Below, piece after piece: positions 1 to 10,981 of a stretch of DNA of 41,277 nucleotides (position 1 is its first letter; the number at the start of each line of letters is the position of its first letter). The notes below the pieces were generated by a model. That model saw only the letters and a list, made by a program, of their open reading frames with translations. It was not told where the DNA came from and made no database searches. The stretch covers positions 46,820 to 88,096 of the forward strand of contig DUCS01000029.1 of the NCBI GenBank assembly GCA_012959695.1. The letters run 5' to 3'. The stretch comes from Cycloclasticus sp. (GTDB taxonomy: Bacteria > Pseudomonadota > Gammaproteobacteria > Methylococcales > Cycloclasticaceae). The position numbers and the translations under genes are program-made.

Positions 1-113
1 ACATAGACATACTACTTAATTTTAAGGTGAATGTAATGCAACGAGTGGTTTTTAAATGCTGTTCTACAGCGTGTAATCATTTGAGCGACAGATGTATATT
101 TTTTTAATTAGGA

Positions 114-142
114 CTTGAAAAGTTTTCAGCCGTCCCCATAAA
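114..142 (+). promoter_or_regulatory. Sigma-32 (RpoH) heat-shock promoter of htpG
   Basis: The sequence reads CTTGAAA at 114-120, a 13-nt spacer, and CCCCATAAA at 134-142. This matches the known RpoH consensus (CTTGAAA, 13-15 nt, CCCCATnTA) almost perfectly. Transcription would start near 150, about 30 nt before the htpG ATG. The position directly upstream of a heat-shock chaperone gene makes the call strong. No comparably good sigma-70 promoter is evident in bases 1-181. Confidence 0.9.
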
Positions 143-181
143 TACCTGAACCATAACTTTGATTGAGAACAGGTAATTTTA

Positions 182-2089
182 ATGAGTGAAACAATGGAAA
201 AAAACGACAAACAAACATTAGGTTTTGAGGCGGAAACAAAACAAGTCTTAGATTTGATGATTCATTCGCTTTATAGCAATAAAGAAATCTTTTTACGCGA
301 ATTAATTTCAAATGCATCAGATGCGGCAGATAAATTACGTTTTTCGGCGTTGTCGAATGAATCGTTGTATGAAGGTGATGGTGACTTAAAAATTCGCTTA
401 ACGGTTGATAAAAAAGCACGTACGTTAACCATCTCTGACAACGGCATTGGCATGATAGCCGAGGAAGTGAAGAAGAATATCGGCACGATTGCTCACTCCG
501 GCACTAAAAAATTCTTTGATTCATTAACCGGCGACGAAAGTAAAGATAGCCAAATGATTGGTCAATTTGGTGTGGGTTTTTATTCCAGCTTTATTGTTGC
601 CGATAAGGTGACATTAATAACCCGTAAAGCGGGTGAAGATAAAGCATCTGCTGTTAAATGGGAGTCTGAAGGTGCTGGCGAATACACCATCGAAACAGTT
701 GAAAAAGAGTCGCGCGGTACAGATGTCATCTTGCACCTAAAAGAAGGTGAAGATGAGTTTTTAGAAAGCTATCGCATTCAAGCAGTTATTCATAAGTTCT
801 CTGAGCATCTTGATATCCCCATCGTGATGAAAAACGAGAACAAAGATGAAGAAAAAGACGACGAGCCAGATGATATTACGGTTAACAGTTCAACGGCATT
901 ATGGGCGAAAGCAAAAAATGAATTAAAAGAAGACGATTACAACGACTTCTACAAACAAACGTCGAATGATTACCAAGAACCATTGGCTTATACGCACAGT
1001 AAGGTTGAAGGTACGAATGAATATACTCTATTGTTATACGTGCCATCAAAAGCACCGTTTGATATGTGGGACAGGGAAGCGACCAGCGGTGTAAAGCTGT
1101 ATGTGAAACGCACCTTTATTATGGAAGGTGGCGAATTAATGCCGCGCTACTTGCGCTTCATTAAAGGTGTAATTGATTCTGATAGCTTGCCGTTAAACGT
1201 ATCACGTGAGTTGTTACAGCAAAGTAAGCAAATTGACTTATTAAAAGCCGGCGCGGTTAAAAAGATATTAACGTTGATTGAAGGCTTATCAAAAAATCAT
1301 CCAGAAAAATTCGATACCTTATGGGCTGAATTTGGAGCGGTTCTTAAAGAAGGCCCAATAGAAGACGCTAAAAACAAAGACCGTGTTTCAAAACTATTAC
1401 GTTTTGCATCCACTAAAACGGAAGGTAAACAAACTCAAACTTTGCCGTCTTACATTGAGAATATGCAAAAAGGCCAAGATAAAATTTATTACCTAACCGG
1501 CAATGCGTATTCAACGGTTAAAAATAGCCCGCACCTTGAAGTATTTAAAAAGAAAGATATTGAGGTGTTGTTATTAACAGATCACGTTGATGAGTGGTTA
1601 GTACAGCATATGCCCGAGTTTGACGGCAAATCGTTACAGTCAGTTGCAAAAGGTGATTTAGATTTAGATAGCGTGAATAAAGGCGCTGACGATGATAAAA
1701 AAGCGGACGATAAAAAAGACGATGAGTCCTTAAACAGCGTGATTGAGCAAATTAAGAAGGTGCTTGATGGCAAAGTAAAAGAGGTTCGTATTAGCTCGCG
1801 GCTAACTGACTCACCCGCTTGCTTAGTAGCGGACGAGCATGAAATGGGTGCGCACATGGAACGTATTATGAAAGCGGCGGGGCAAGAGATGCCTGCTAGT
1901 TTGCCGACGTTTGAAGTGAACGCAGATCATGCCTTAATTAAACGATTGAAAGATGAAGCGGATGACGAGCGCTTTGCTGATTTGTCTCACTTATTATTTG
2001 AGCAGGCATTATTGAGTGAAGGCGGTCAGCTTGAAGACCCAGCAACGTTCGTACACCGTTTGAATAAATTATTGCAATCGTTATTATAA
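182..2089 (+). CDS. htpG: Molecular chaperone HtpG (bacterial Hsp90)
   Basis: Cytosolic ATP-dependent homodimeric chaperone of the Hsp90 family. The 635 residues are close to the usual 620-640. The N-terminal GHKL ATPase domain shows ELISNASDAADKLR (residues 40-53), SDNGIGM (85-91) and GQFGVGFYSSF (127-137), the nucleotide-binding signatures. The middle domain has the conserved PLNVSRELLQ segment, and a Lys/Asp-rich linker (DDDKKADDKKDDE) lies before the C-terminal dimerisation domain. The start at 182 has only a weak AGG 8 nt upstream; an in-frame ATG four codons later is an alternative. A sigma-32 promoter precedes the gene and a hairpin terminator follows it, so it looks monocistronic and heat induced. 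Confidence 0.97.
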   Translation: MSETMEKNDKQTLGFEAETKQVLDLMIHSLYSNKEIFLRELISNASDAADKLRFSALSNESLYEGDGDLKIRLTVDKKARTLTISDNGIGMIAEEVKKNIGTIAHSGTKKFFDSLTGDESKDSQMIGQFGVGFYSSFIVADKVTLITRKAGEDKASAVKWESEGAGEYTIETVEKESRGTDVILHLKEGEDEFLESYRIQAVIHKFSEHLDIPIVMKNENKDEEKDDEPDDITVNSSTALWAKAKNELKEDDYNDFYKQTSNDYQEPLAYTHSKVEGTNEYTLLLYVPSKAPFDMWDREATSGVKLYVKRTFIMEGGELMPRYLRFIKGVIDSDSLPLNVSRELLQQSKQIDLLKAGAVKKILTLIEGLSKNHPEKFDTLWAEFGAVLKEGPIEDAKNKDRVSKLLRFASTKTEGKQTQTLPSYIENMQKGQDKIYYLTGNAYSTVKNSPHLEVFKKKDIEVLLLTDHVDEWLVQHMPEFDGKSLQSVAKGDLDLDSVNKGADDDKKADDKKDDESLNSVIEQIKKVLDGKVKEVRISSRLTDSPACLVADEHEMGAHMERIMKAAGQEMPASLPTFEVNADHALIKRLKDEADDERFADLSHLLFEQALLSEGGQLEDPATFVHRLNKLLQSLL

Positions 2090-2125
2090 AGTTTAGGGCG
2101 CTGCCCTTAACGAAGGTGTAAAAAG

Positions 2126-2149
2126 AAGGCGGGCTTATGGCCCGCCTTT
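2126..2149. terminator. Bidirectional terminator between htpG and the convergent gene
   Basis: A 9-bp perfect stem AAGGCGGGC/GCCCGCCTT (2126-2134 with 2140-2148) closes a 5-nt loop. On the minus strand it is followed by TCTTTTTAC, a T-rich tail; on the plus strand the tail is only TTTG. It therefore sits well to end both htpG and the His/Tyr-rich protein gene, and should be stronger for the latter. A smaller GTGAGA/TCTCAC hairpin follows at 2156-2172. Confidence 0.75.
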
Positions 2150-2187
2150 GAGTATGTGAGATAAATTCTCACAAGGGGAGGAAAGCG

Positions 2188-2601
2188 TTAAAACCTGAAG
2201 TGAAGATTTAAGCCAGGGTTATAGTAGCTAAGGTGCCTTAACGTATGATTAATACGTTGTTTTGCATAGTAATAGTTAGAATGCCTGGGCTGATAATGGT
2301 TGTAGCTATAGCGTTTTGGTTGGTAGTAATGACTTGAATAATGTTTGTTAGAACGCCCTTGATAATGATGTTTTTTCCAATGTTTCTTACCGTGCGAACG
2401 TTGCTTATGCTGGTATGAATGAACATTTTTTCCATGTAAAACAGCCGTGTGTTGCTGTTGGTGTTTGTCCTGATGGTATGACGACGTGGTGCGGCGTTCA
2501 GAATCGTGACTATCCGCATGGCGTCTTTCAGCTAATGCTGATGCGCTAGCAAAAAACAGTGAACAAAAAATAACTATTGTGCATGTGTTGATGGTTTTCA
2601 T
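2188..2601 (-). CDS. Small exported His/Tyr-rich protein, function unknown
   Basis: I do not recognise a family. The 137-residue product begins with a clear Sec signal peptide: MKTINT, a hydrophobic core, and a likely cleavage site after SALA at residue 24. The mature part of about 113 residues holds roughly 19 His and 14 Tyr plus many Lys, Arg, Ser and Gln, and no Cys. Runs such as HKQRSHGKKHWKKHHYQG look disordered and could bind metal or nucleic acid, but that is inference from composition. The last 25 residues (ending NPGLNLHFRF) are less biased and may be a defined tail. The SD AAGGA lies 7 nt before the ATG, inside a long inverted repeat (2602-2710). The gene is convergent with htpG and downstream of queF on the same strand. 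Confidence 0.7.
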   Translation of the reverse strand: MKTINTCTIVIFCSLFFASASALAERRHADSHDSERRTTSSYHQDKHQQQHTAVLHGKNVHSYQHKQRSHGKKHWKKHHYQGRSNKHYSSHYYQPKRYSYNHYQPRHSNYYYAKQRINHTLRHLSYYNPGLNLHFRF

Positions 2602-2710
2602 CGTCTTATCCTTATCCCCGAAGGGATGAGTCCGGCGAAGCGGGGGATCCGCCTAACCTAGCTAGAATCGTTAAGCCGGTTCTAGCAATGTGTGACTACA
2701 GGATAAGACG
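2602..2710 (-). promoter_or_regulatory. Candidate structured mRNA leader or MITE-like element
   Basis: An 11-bp perfect inverted repeat, CGTCTTATCCT at 2602-2612 and AGGATAAGACG at 2700-2710, bounds a 109-nt segment. Read on the minus strand it holds an inner stem GCTAGAA/TTCTAGC with a 12-nt loop (2662-2687) and a stem ATCCC-TTCG-GGGAT (2614-2627) with a stable C(UUCG)G tetraloop, and a weaker GC-rich pairing between them. The 3' arm of the outer stem ends one base before the ATG at 2601 and contains the SD AAGGA, so the closed form would hide the ribosome site. It matches no riboswitch class I can recall. The alternative is a short mobile repeat with 11-bp ends; no target duplication is visible. 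Confidence 0.5.
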
Positions 2711-2759
2711 TGGCGATGAATTGAAACTGAATGAGTAGAATTTAATATAAACGGCTTAA

Positions 2760-3149
2760 TTAAGGTAATTGAACGGGAATAACGGGCTCCCAGTTATCCG
2801 CTTTATGCTCGGCAACAACCGTTGTGTAAACACCGCCTCGGACATTAAACTCTGCTGATAAACGCATGAAACGTGGTGAGCATGCTTTCACTAAATCATC
2901 CAAAATCGAGTTAGTAACGGCTTCATGGAAGGCGCCCTGATCACGATAGGACCATATATACAGTTTAAAAGACTTAAGTTCGATGCAGCTTTCATTAGGT
3001 ACATACTCCAATGTTAGCGTTGCAAAGTCTGGTTGCCCTGTTTTTGGGCACAGGCAAGTAAATTCAGGTGTGTCGATACGAATAGTGTAGTCGCGCTCTG
3101 CATTTGGGTTTGGAAACGTTTCTAAATCGGTGTTTGGTTTTGTGCTCAT
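2760..3149 (-). CDS. queF: NADPH-dependent 7-cyano-7-deazaguanine (preQ0) reductase QueF, short type
   Basis: Reduces the nitrile of preQ0 to preQ1, a cytosolic step in queuosine tRNA modification. The protein shows the catalytic motif [10 protein letters not shown], with Cys34 and Asp41 matching the thioimide-forming Cys and the catalytic Asp of the family. The QueF signature [20 protein letters not shown] follows. It is the unimodular short form: 129 residues from the ATG at 3149, the length usual in many gammaproteobacteria. An in-frame ATG at 3182 would add 11 residues; neither start has a good SD, and I chose 3149 on family length. It is divergent from smc across about 124 bp. Confidence 0.93.
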   Translation of the reverse strand: MSTKPNTDLETFPNPNAERDYTIRIDTPEFTCLCPKTGQPDFATLTLEYVPNESCIELKSFKLYIWSYRDQGAFHEAVTNSILDDLVKACSPRFMRLSAEFNVRGGVYTTVVAEHKADNWEPVIPVQLP

Positions 3150-3273
3150 AGGAATAAGGTTGGGTTGTTCATAAAACGGCATTTTACTACGAATCGTAAA
3201 ACAAGGGATTTATTACCTGGTTAAATGGCTAATTCGACTTTATGAAAAAAGCGCAATCCTGTATTGTTATCCG

Positions 3274-6200
3274 ATGCGTTTGGAAAAAATAAAACTATCC
3301 GGTTTTAAATCATTTGTAGACACCACCACCATACCTTTTTCAAGCGATTTGGTGGGTATTGTGGGTCCAAATGGTTGTGGTAAATCGAATGTGATTGATG
3401 CGGTTAGATGGGTGCTGGGCGAAAGTTCGGCAAAGCATTTACGTGGCGATCAAATGTCGGATGTCATATTTAACGGTTCAACAACACGTAAACCGGTTGG
3501 GCAAGCGTTTGTGGAGCTTATTTTTGACAACAGTGATGCGACAATCACAGGTGAATTTGCGGGTTACCATCAGGTTTCTTTAAAGCGACAAGTCAATCGA
3601 GAAGGTCAATCGGTTTATTTCTTGAATGGGACGCGGTGTCGCCGCAAAGATATTACAGATTTATTTCTTGGTACCGGTTTGGGACCGCGCAGTTACGCGA
3701 TTATTGAGCAAGGCACCATTTCTCGTTTGGTGGAAGCTAAGCCGGATGAGTTGCGGGTGTTTCTCGAAGAAGCGGCGGGCATTTCGAAATATAAAGAACG
3801 TCGCCGTGATACTGAAAATAGGATGCGCCGCACACGAGAGAACCTTGAGCGCATTGCTGATTTGTGTGAAGAAATTGAAAAGCAATGCCGTCACCTGAAG
3901 CGTCAAGCAAGCACAGCAGCAAGGTATAAAGTATTAAAGGCCGAAGAGCGCCAATTAAAGGCTCAACTGTTAGCGCTAAAGTGGCAAGCATTGAATGAAC
4001 AAGATGAAGGCCAACACCAGAAAATTCAATCATTACAACTGAAGGTAGACGAGGCGCTTGCGGGTCAGAGAGAGTTGGAAAAAAGCATTGACCAGCAGCG
4101 TGAGCACTATAACGCTCAACGAGAAAAATTAAGTGAAGTGCAAGCGGAGTTCTATTCGGTTGGTTCAGAAATCGCCAAGGTTGAGCAAGCCTTACAGCAC
4201 CACCAAGAACTGAAAAAGCAACAACAAGCTGAACTTGAACGTTTTAAAGATATTTTGCAGAGCTCTCAGCAAGAGTTATTAGCGGGTGAAAAAAAGATTG
4301 CAGAGTCTAATGATCTGATCACACAGAGTGAAGAAGACTTGCTGGAGTCAAAGCAGCAAGAAAGTTTAGCCAGTCAGTCCTTGTTTGATGCTGAGAAAGG
4401 GATGAACGAATGGCAAAAAACGTGGGATGATTTCACCTATCAAGTTGCCGAGCCGAAAAGAAAAATAGACATTGAAAAAACAAAGATAAATCAATTCGAT
4501 AGACAGCTTCTGCAAACCGTACAACGTCTATCGTCAGTTAAAAAAGAGCAACTGGCTCTACAGCAAGGCTTAGATGACGCCGATTTAATAAGCATTCAGA
4601 CGCAGCATGATGCGTTAGATTCTCAGCATCAAAAAGATCAACAGAAATTAAAATCAACTCAACAAAGTTTTGCACGTGCGCAGCAATTAGTCCATGACGA
4701 AAGCGAAGCGTTGGCCGTGCTGCGAGCAGAGCATGCGCGTCTTGCGGGTCGGTTGGAGTCCATTATCGTTCTTCAACAGTCTAACTTGGGAGATTCGCAA
4801 GTTAAGGTTAATGAATGGCTTGTGACGGCTGGGTTGGGCGAAGCGTCTAAGTTCATTGAGAAAGTGGATGTTGAAGCGGGTTGGGAAAAAGCTGTAGAAA
4901 CGGTGATGGGTACCCGATTACAAGCCATTTGCGTTGATGATATGGAGGCAGTTTTAAACATTGCGGAACACTCGCCAGATGGCGATTTGACGCTTTTTAA
5001 TGCATCAAAAAATAAACAATCGGGTTCTTACGCTAAAACCTCGTTGGCGTCGCTGGTGACATCCGATTTACCCATGATGGCGCTATTAAAAAACGTACAT
5101 TTTTCTGACGACATCGATGCCGCTCGGCAGCTAATCCAAACGCTGCCTGAGCATGAATCGGTTATTACTAAAGACGCTGTTTGGATACATGCTGACTGTA
5201 TTAGCTTTCACCAGGCTGATGCGACTAGCAGCGCTTTAGTGTTAGAAAAGGAAAAAAAGGACTTAACGCAACGGCTGGCTGGATTATCAGACAACGTAAC
5301 TGAAAAAGGACAATTGTTATCAACGGCACGCACTGACTTGGTTGCTCTTGAAGCCGAAGAGCGTGAGTTACGCTTACAAGAAAGCACGGTGATAAAGGAA
5401 GTGTCCCGCTTAGCGATGTTGTTAAACGAAAAACAATCTAGGACTGAGCAGTCTAAACAAAGGTTGTTGCAAATTATCGTAGAACTACGCCAAGCTAACG
5501 GCGATAAATCTGAAGACGAAGCGAGTTTGTTTGCATGCAAAAAGGTATTGGAAGCTGCAATTCAGCAGTCGGCTCAACTTGAATCGCAACGTGATGTACT
5601 GCAACAGCAACGCATGTCGAAAAAAGAGTTGTTAGATGCCACTCGATCAAAGATACACAGTTTGCGTGAATTAACGCACGGTCTGATGTTGAAAATTGAA
5701 TCACAACGTTCATCTCAAGCGTTGATTGGCCAAAACGCGCAAGTGGTACAGGAAAGGTTAACCTTAACGACAGAAAAGATGACAGATCTAAAGGGCCAAT
5801 TGGAATTGAGTAATGCGCCGTTGGATTCACAAAAAGTGACCTTGGATGAATTATTAAAAGAACGCGTTGGAGTGGAAGAGCGCCTTGTCGGTGTCAGGTC
5901 ATCTGCTGAAACAACAGAACAACTAATACGTGATGGCGAAACTAAACGTCATCAAGATGAACAACGGGTTCAGCAGGCTAGAGAGTGTGTGTCATCCGCC
6001 AAAATAGAGCATCAAGAAGTGGTCGTTCGTAAGCAAACATTGGTGGAACAACTGCAAGAATCAGGGGTTGAGTTGCAAGAGACATTAAACAATATGTCTG
6101 ATGACGCAAATGCTATTCAATGGCAAGAACAAGTGGATAGCTTGTCGGAAAAAATCAATAGATTAGGGTTGATTAACTTAACGGCGATAGAAGAGTACGA

Positions 6201-6777
6201 AGCGCAATCTGAACGCAAACAGTATTTAGATAGTCAGCAGCTGGATTTAACGGAGTCGTTAAAAACACTTGAAACAGCCATAGAAAAAATAGATAAGGAA
6301 AGCCGTAAGTTATTTAAGCAAACGTTTGACCAAGTGAATGCGGGGTTAGAGAAACGCTTTCCTAAATTATTTGGCGGCGGTCATGCTTATTTGCAGCAAA
6401 CGGGCGAAGACATGCTTGAGACCGGTGTAACTATTATGGCGAGACCGCCGGGTAAACGTAATAGCTCAATTCATTTGTTATCGGGCGGAGAAAAGGCGTT
6501 AACAGCAGTGGCGCTTGTGTTCTCAATTTTTGATTTGAATCCATCGCCTTTTTGTATGCTCGATGAAGTGGATGCGCCACTCGACGAGGCGAACGTTGGT
6601 CGTTTTGGCGAGTTGGTGAAGGAAATGTCTAAAAATGTTCAAATGATTTTAATTACACACAATAAAGCAACGATGGAAATGACGAATCAGTTATCAGGTG
6701 TAACAATGAAAGAACCAGGTGTGTCTAGGTTGGTCGCGGTTGATTTAGAAGAAGCTACTAAAATGGCGGTAAGTTGA
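3274..6777 (+). CDS. smc: Chromosome segregation protein SMC
   Basis: Core ATPase of the SMC-ScpAB condensin, which organises and segregates the chromosome. Its 1167 residues fit the family. The N-terminal head has Walker A GPNGCGKSN (31-39). Two long coiled-coil arms rich in Gln, Glu, Lys and Leu flank a hinge region at roughly residues 500-640. The C-terminal head has the ABC signature LLSGGEKAL (from 1068) and Walker B FCMLDEVDAPLDEANV (from 1093). Presence of SMC rather than MukB is typical of Pseudomonas-like and related gammaproteobacteria. The gene starts a rightward run with zipA and ligA. No good SD precedes the ATG at 3274. Confidence 0.96.
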   Translation: MRLEKIKLSGFKSFVDTTTIPFSSDLVGIVGPNGCGKSNVIDAVRWVLGESSAKHLRGDQMSDVIFNGSTTRKPVGQAFVELIFDNSDATITGEFAGYHQVSLKRQVNREGQSVYFLNGTRCRRKDITDLFLGTGLGPRSYAIIEQGTISRLVEAKPDELRVFLEEAAGISKYKERRRDTENRMRRTRENLERIADLCEEIEKQCRHLKRQASTAARYKVLKAEERQLKAQLLALKWQALNEQDEGQHQKIQSLQLKVDEALAGQRELEKSIDQQREHYNAQREKLSEVQAEFYSVGSEIAKVEQALQHHQELKKQQQAELERFKDILQSSQQELLAGEKKIAESNDLITQSEEDLLESKQQESLASQSLFDAEKGMNEWQKTWDDFTYQVAEPKRKIDIEKTKINQFDRQLLQTVQRLSSVKKEQLALQQGLDDADLISIQTQHDALDSQHQKDQQKLKSTQQSFARAQQLVHDESEALAVLRAEHARLAGRLESIIVLQQSNLGDSQVKVNEWLVTAGLGEASKFIEKVDVEAGWEKAVETVMGTRLQAICVDDMEAVLNIAEHSPDGDLTLFNASKNKQSGSYAKTSLASLVTSDLPMMALLKNVHFSDDIDAARQLIQTLPEHESVITKDAVWIHADCISFHQADATSSALVLEKEKKDLTQRLAGLSDNVTEKGQLLSTARTDLVALEAEERELRLQESTVIKEVSRLAMLLNEKQSRTEQSKQRLLQIIVELRQANGDKSEDEASLFACKKVLEAAIQQSAQLESQRDVLQQQRMSKKELLDATRSKIHSLRELTHGLMLKIESQRSSQALIGQNAQVVQERLTLTTEKMTDLKGQLELSNAPLDSQKVTLDELLKERVGVEERLVGVRSSAETTEQLIRDGETKRHQDEQRVQQARECVSSAKIEHQEVVVRKQTLVEQLQESGVELQETLNNMSDDANAIQWQEQVDSLSEKINRLGLINLTAIEEYEAQSERKQYLDSQQLDLTESLKTLETAIEKIDKESRKLFKQTFDQVNAGLEKRFPKLFGGGHAYLQQTGEDMLETGVTIMARPPGKRNSSIHLLSGGEKALTAVALVFSIFDLNPSPFCMLDEVDAPLDEANVGRFGELVKEMSKNVQMILITHNKATMEMTNQLSGVTMKEPGVSRLVAVDLEEATKMAVS

Positions 6778-6840
6778 GAGCGGTTCTTGTTTAATGCAAC
6801 GAGTTCTCGAGCGAAATAATTTTTTTAAGGGACGAAAGAA

Positions 6841-9569
<2,729 letters not shown>

Positions 9570-9579
9570 TTTAAAAATA

Positions 9580-10713
9580 ATGGAAGATGATTTAGAAACC
9601 CAGGTTTGTATGTTGCAAAGTCACATGGATGGGATGATAGAGCGCGCGCAAAAAAACGAGGATATGTTGAAGCGCTTTCAAGACTTGGAAATGCGCCTGT
9701 TATCGCTGAATTCATTGCGAGAATTGATCGAGCATATCCACGATGATGCTAAGTTGGTCTTTAACCTAGAATCATTGTCGCTTGTGTTAGCCGATGAAGA
9801 TGATGCCATTAGGCAGTTTCTGACAGAAGATGGTTTTAGGTTTGACGAGTACCCGAGTGTACTCTTGTTGTCAGATGTGAGCTTGTTTAAATCAAAACTG
9901 GGACTCTCTCAGCGAATTTTATTGGGTGATGCGGCTAATATGTTGCCAAAAGAGTTTTGGCCTACTGGAAAGGTCGTGCCAGAGACCGTGGCGATTATCC
10001 CCCTGTTGCGACGAGGTGTGTACTTAGGCTGCATGGTGTTCGGCAGTGAAAACGGCGTACGTTTTCAGGCAGATATGGCCACGTACTTTTTAGATCGTTT
10101 AGGGAAAGTGCTCAGTGTTTGTATGGAGAACACGCTTAATTACGAGCAATTGAGGCGAAGCAGTCTATTTGATACGTTAACGGGCGTGAATAACCGACGA
10201 TTTTTTGAACAACGGATAGATGAGGAAATTCTTCGTTCATTGCGTACGGGCGATAATTTAACGTGCCTCTTTGTAGATATCGATTTTTTCAAAAAAGTAA
10301 ATGATAATTTTGGTCACCAGGTGGGCGATACGGCTTTACGTCATGTTGCTGAGTTGCTGCGAAGCCAGCTTAGAAGTAATGATATTTTAGCCCGCTATGG
10401 CGGTGAAGAATTCGTAGCGATATTACCAACGGCCTCTGAAAAGAAGGGTGTTGAAGTGGCAGAGCGGATGCGGGCGGCCGTTGCAAATTCAGCTCTCGAG
10501 ATGCCAGAAGAAAAACGTTTAGAATTGACGGTGTCAATCGGCGTTTCCACCTTCGTTGTTGACCAGCCAGGCGTGTCGAAAAAAATTGACCGCAGTGTGT
10601 TGATTGAAGTCGCTGACAAGGCGCTGTATTTGGCCAAAAATTCAGGACGTAACTTGGTGCTTAGTGGCGGCGAAATTGTGGCGGAACCCGTGTCTGAGCA
10701 GCAATCTGCATAG
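9580..10713 (+). CDS. Diguanylate cyclase with N-terminal DUF484/GAF-like sensor domain
   Basis: Predicted to make cyclic di-GMP from two GTP. The N-terminal half (to about residue 190) has a short coiled coil and a DUF484/GAF-like fold, judged from the pattern of residues 25-185, including a section ending IIPLLRRGVYLGCMVFGS. No transmembrane helix is seen, so it should be cytoplasmic. The C-terminal GGDEF domain starts at SLFDTLTGVNNRRFFEQ (about 195). The active site is RYGGEEF (272-278) and an I-site R265-S-N-D268 lies exactly five residues before it, so the enzyme should be active and product inhibited. The gene is 10 nt after ligA, probably co-transcribed. The signal sensed is unknown. 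Confidence 0.88.
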   Translation: MEDDLETQVCMLQSHMDGMIERAQKNEDMLKRFQDLEMRLLSLNSLRELIEHIHDDAKLVFNLESLSLVLADEDDAIRQFLTEDGFRFDEYPSVLLLSDVSLFKSKLGLSQRILLGDAANMLPKEFWPTGKVVPETVAIIPLLRRGVYLGCMVFGSENGVRFQADMATYFLDRLGKVLSVCMENTLNYEQLRRSSLFDTLTGVNNRRFFEQRIDEEILRSLRTGDNLTCLFVDIDFFKKVNDNFGHQVGDTALRHVAELLRSQLRSNDILARYGGEEFVAILPTASEKKGVEVAERMRAAVANSALEMPEEKRLELTVSIGVSTFVVDQPGVSKKIDRSVLIEVADKALYLAKNSGRNLVLSGGEIVAEPVSEQQSA

Positions 10714-10769
10714 TGTTCGTAAGATAAAGCGCTTTTGCGCACTACGTGTTTTTTTTCCAATTGTAGGTC

Positions 10770-10809
10770 GAAGGTTTTTATCTCTTCATGAGATGATTTT
10801 TAAACCTTC
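10770..10809. other. Long hairpin between the GGDEF gene and gyrA
   Basis: GAAGGTTT (10770-10777) pairs with AAACCTTC (10802-10809) and an inner ATCTC/GAGAT (10780-10784 with 10790-10794) closes a TTCAT loop. The interior is T-rich on both sides, so the whole forms an extended, partly mismatched stem. There is no T tract directly after it. It may end the ligA-GGDEF transcript or act as a protein-binding site; the sequence does not decide. Confidence 0.4.
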
Positions 10810-10863
10810 AAAGCATCTCTTTTCAGTGCCAAACAAAGCTATCAAGCAGTCGTGTATTTAAGG

Positions 10864-10869
10864 TATAAT
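10864..10869 (+). promoter_or_regulatory. Putative sigma-70 -10 box for gyrA
   Basis: A perfect TATAAT lies 113 nt upstream of the gyrA ATG in a 268-bp gap. No good TTGACA-like box sits 16-18 nt further upstream, so the call rests on the -10 alone. The resulting leader of about 105 nt would be unusually long for a promoter with no visible regulation. Confidence 0.45.
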
Positions 10870-10981
10870 TCGAAGCTTAATTAGCATGGATTTTCAGTTG
10901 ATTAAGCGGCGTTCAAACAACAGCCTTTAATCACTATTTTAATTACTTTAATTCACAAGGCATCTTAGGAGATACCGTTAC

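Noticed and set aside
1582-1857. Ser-rich open frame opposite the C-terminal part of htpG
   Set aside because: It mirrors the Lys/Asp-rich linker of HtpG and has no independent signal.
2671-2705. GGTTCTAGC on the plus strand, recalling the preQ1-I riboswitch beside queF
   Set aside because: Only the loop-like motif matches. The paired strand CCCTCT-like partner and the A-rich tail are absent, and the plus strand points into the 3' end of queF rather than its leader.
5208-5830. Antisense open frames within smc
   Set aside because: These are shadows of the coiled-coil coding region and show no family features.
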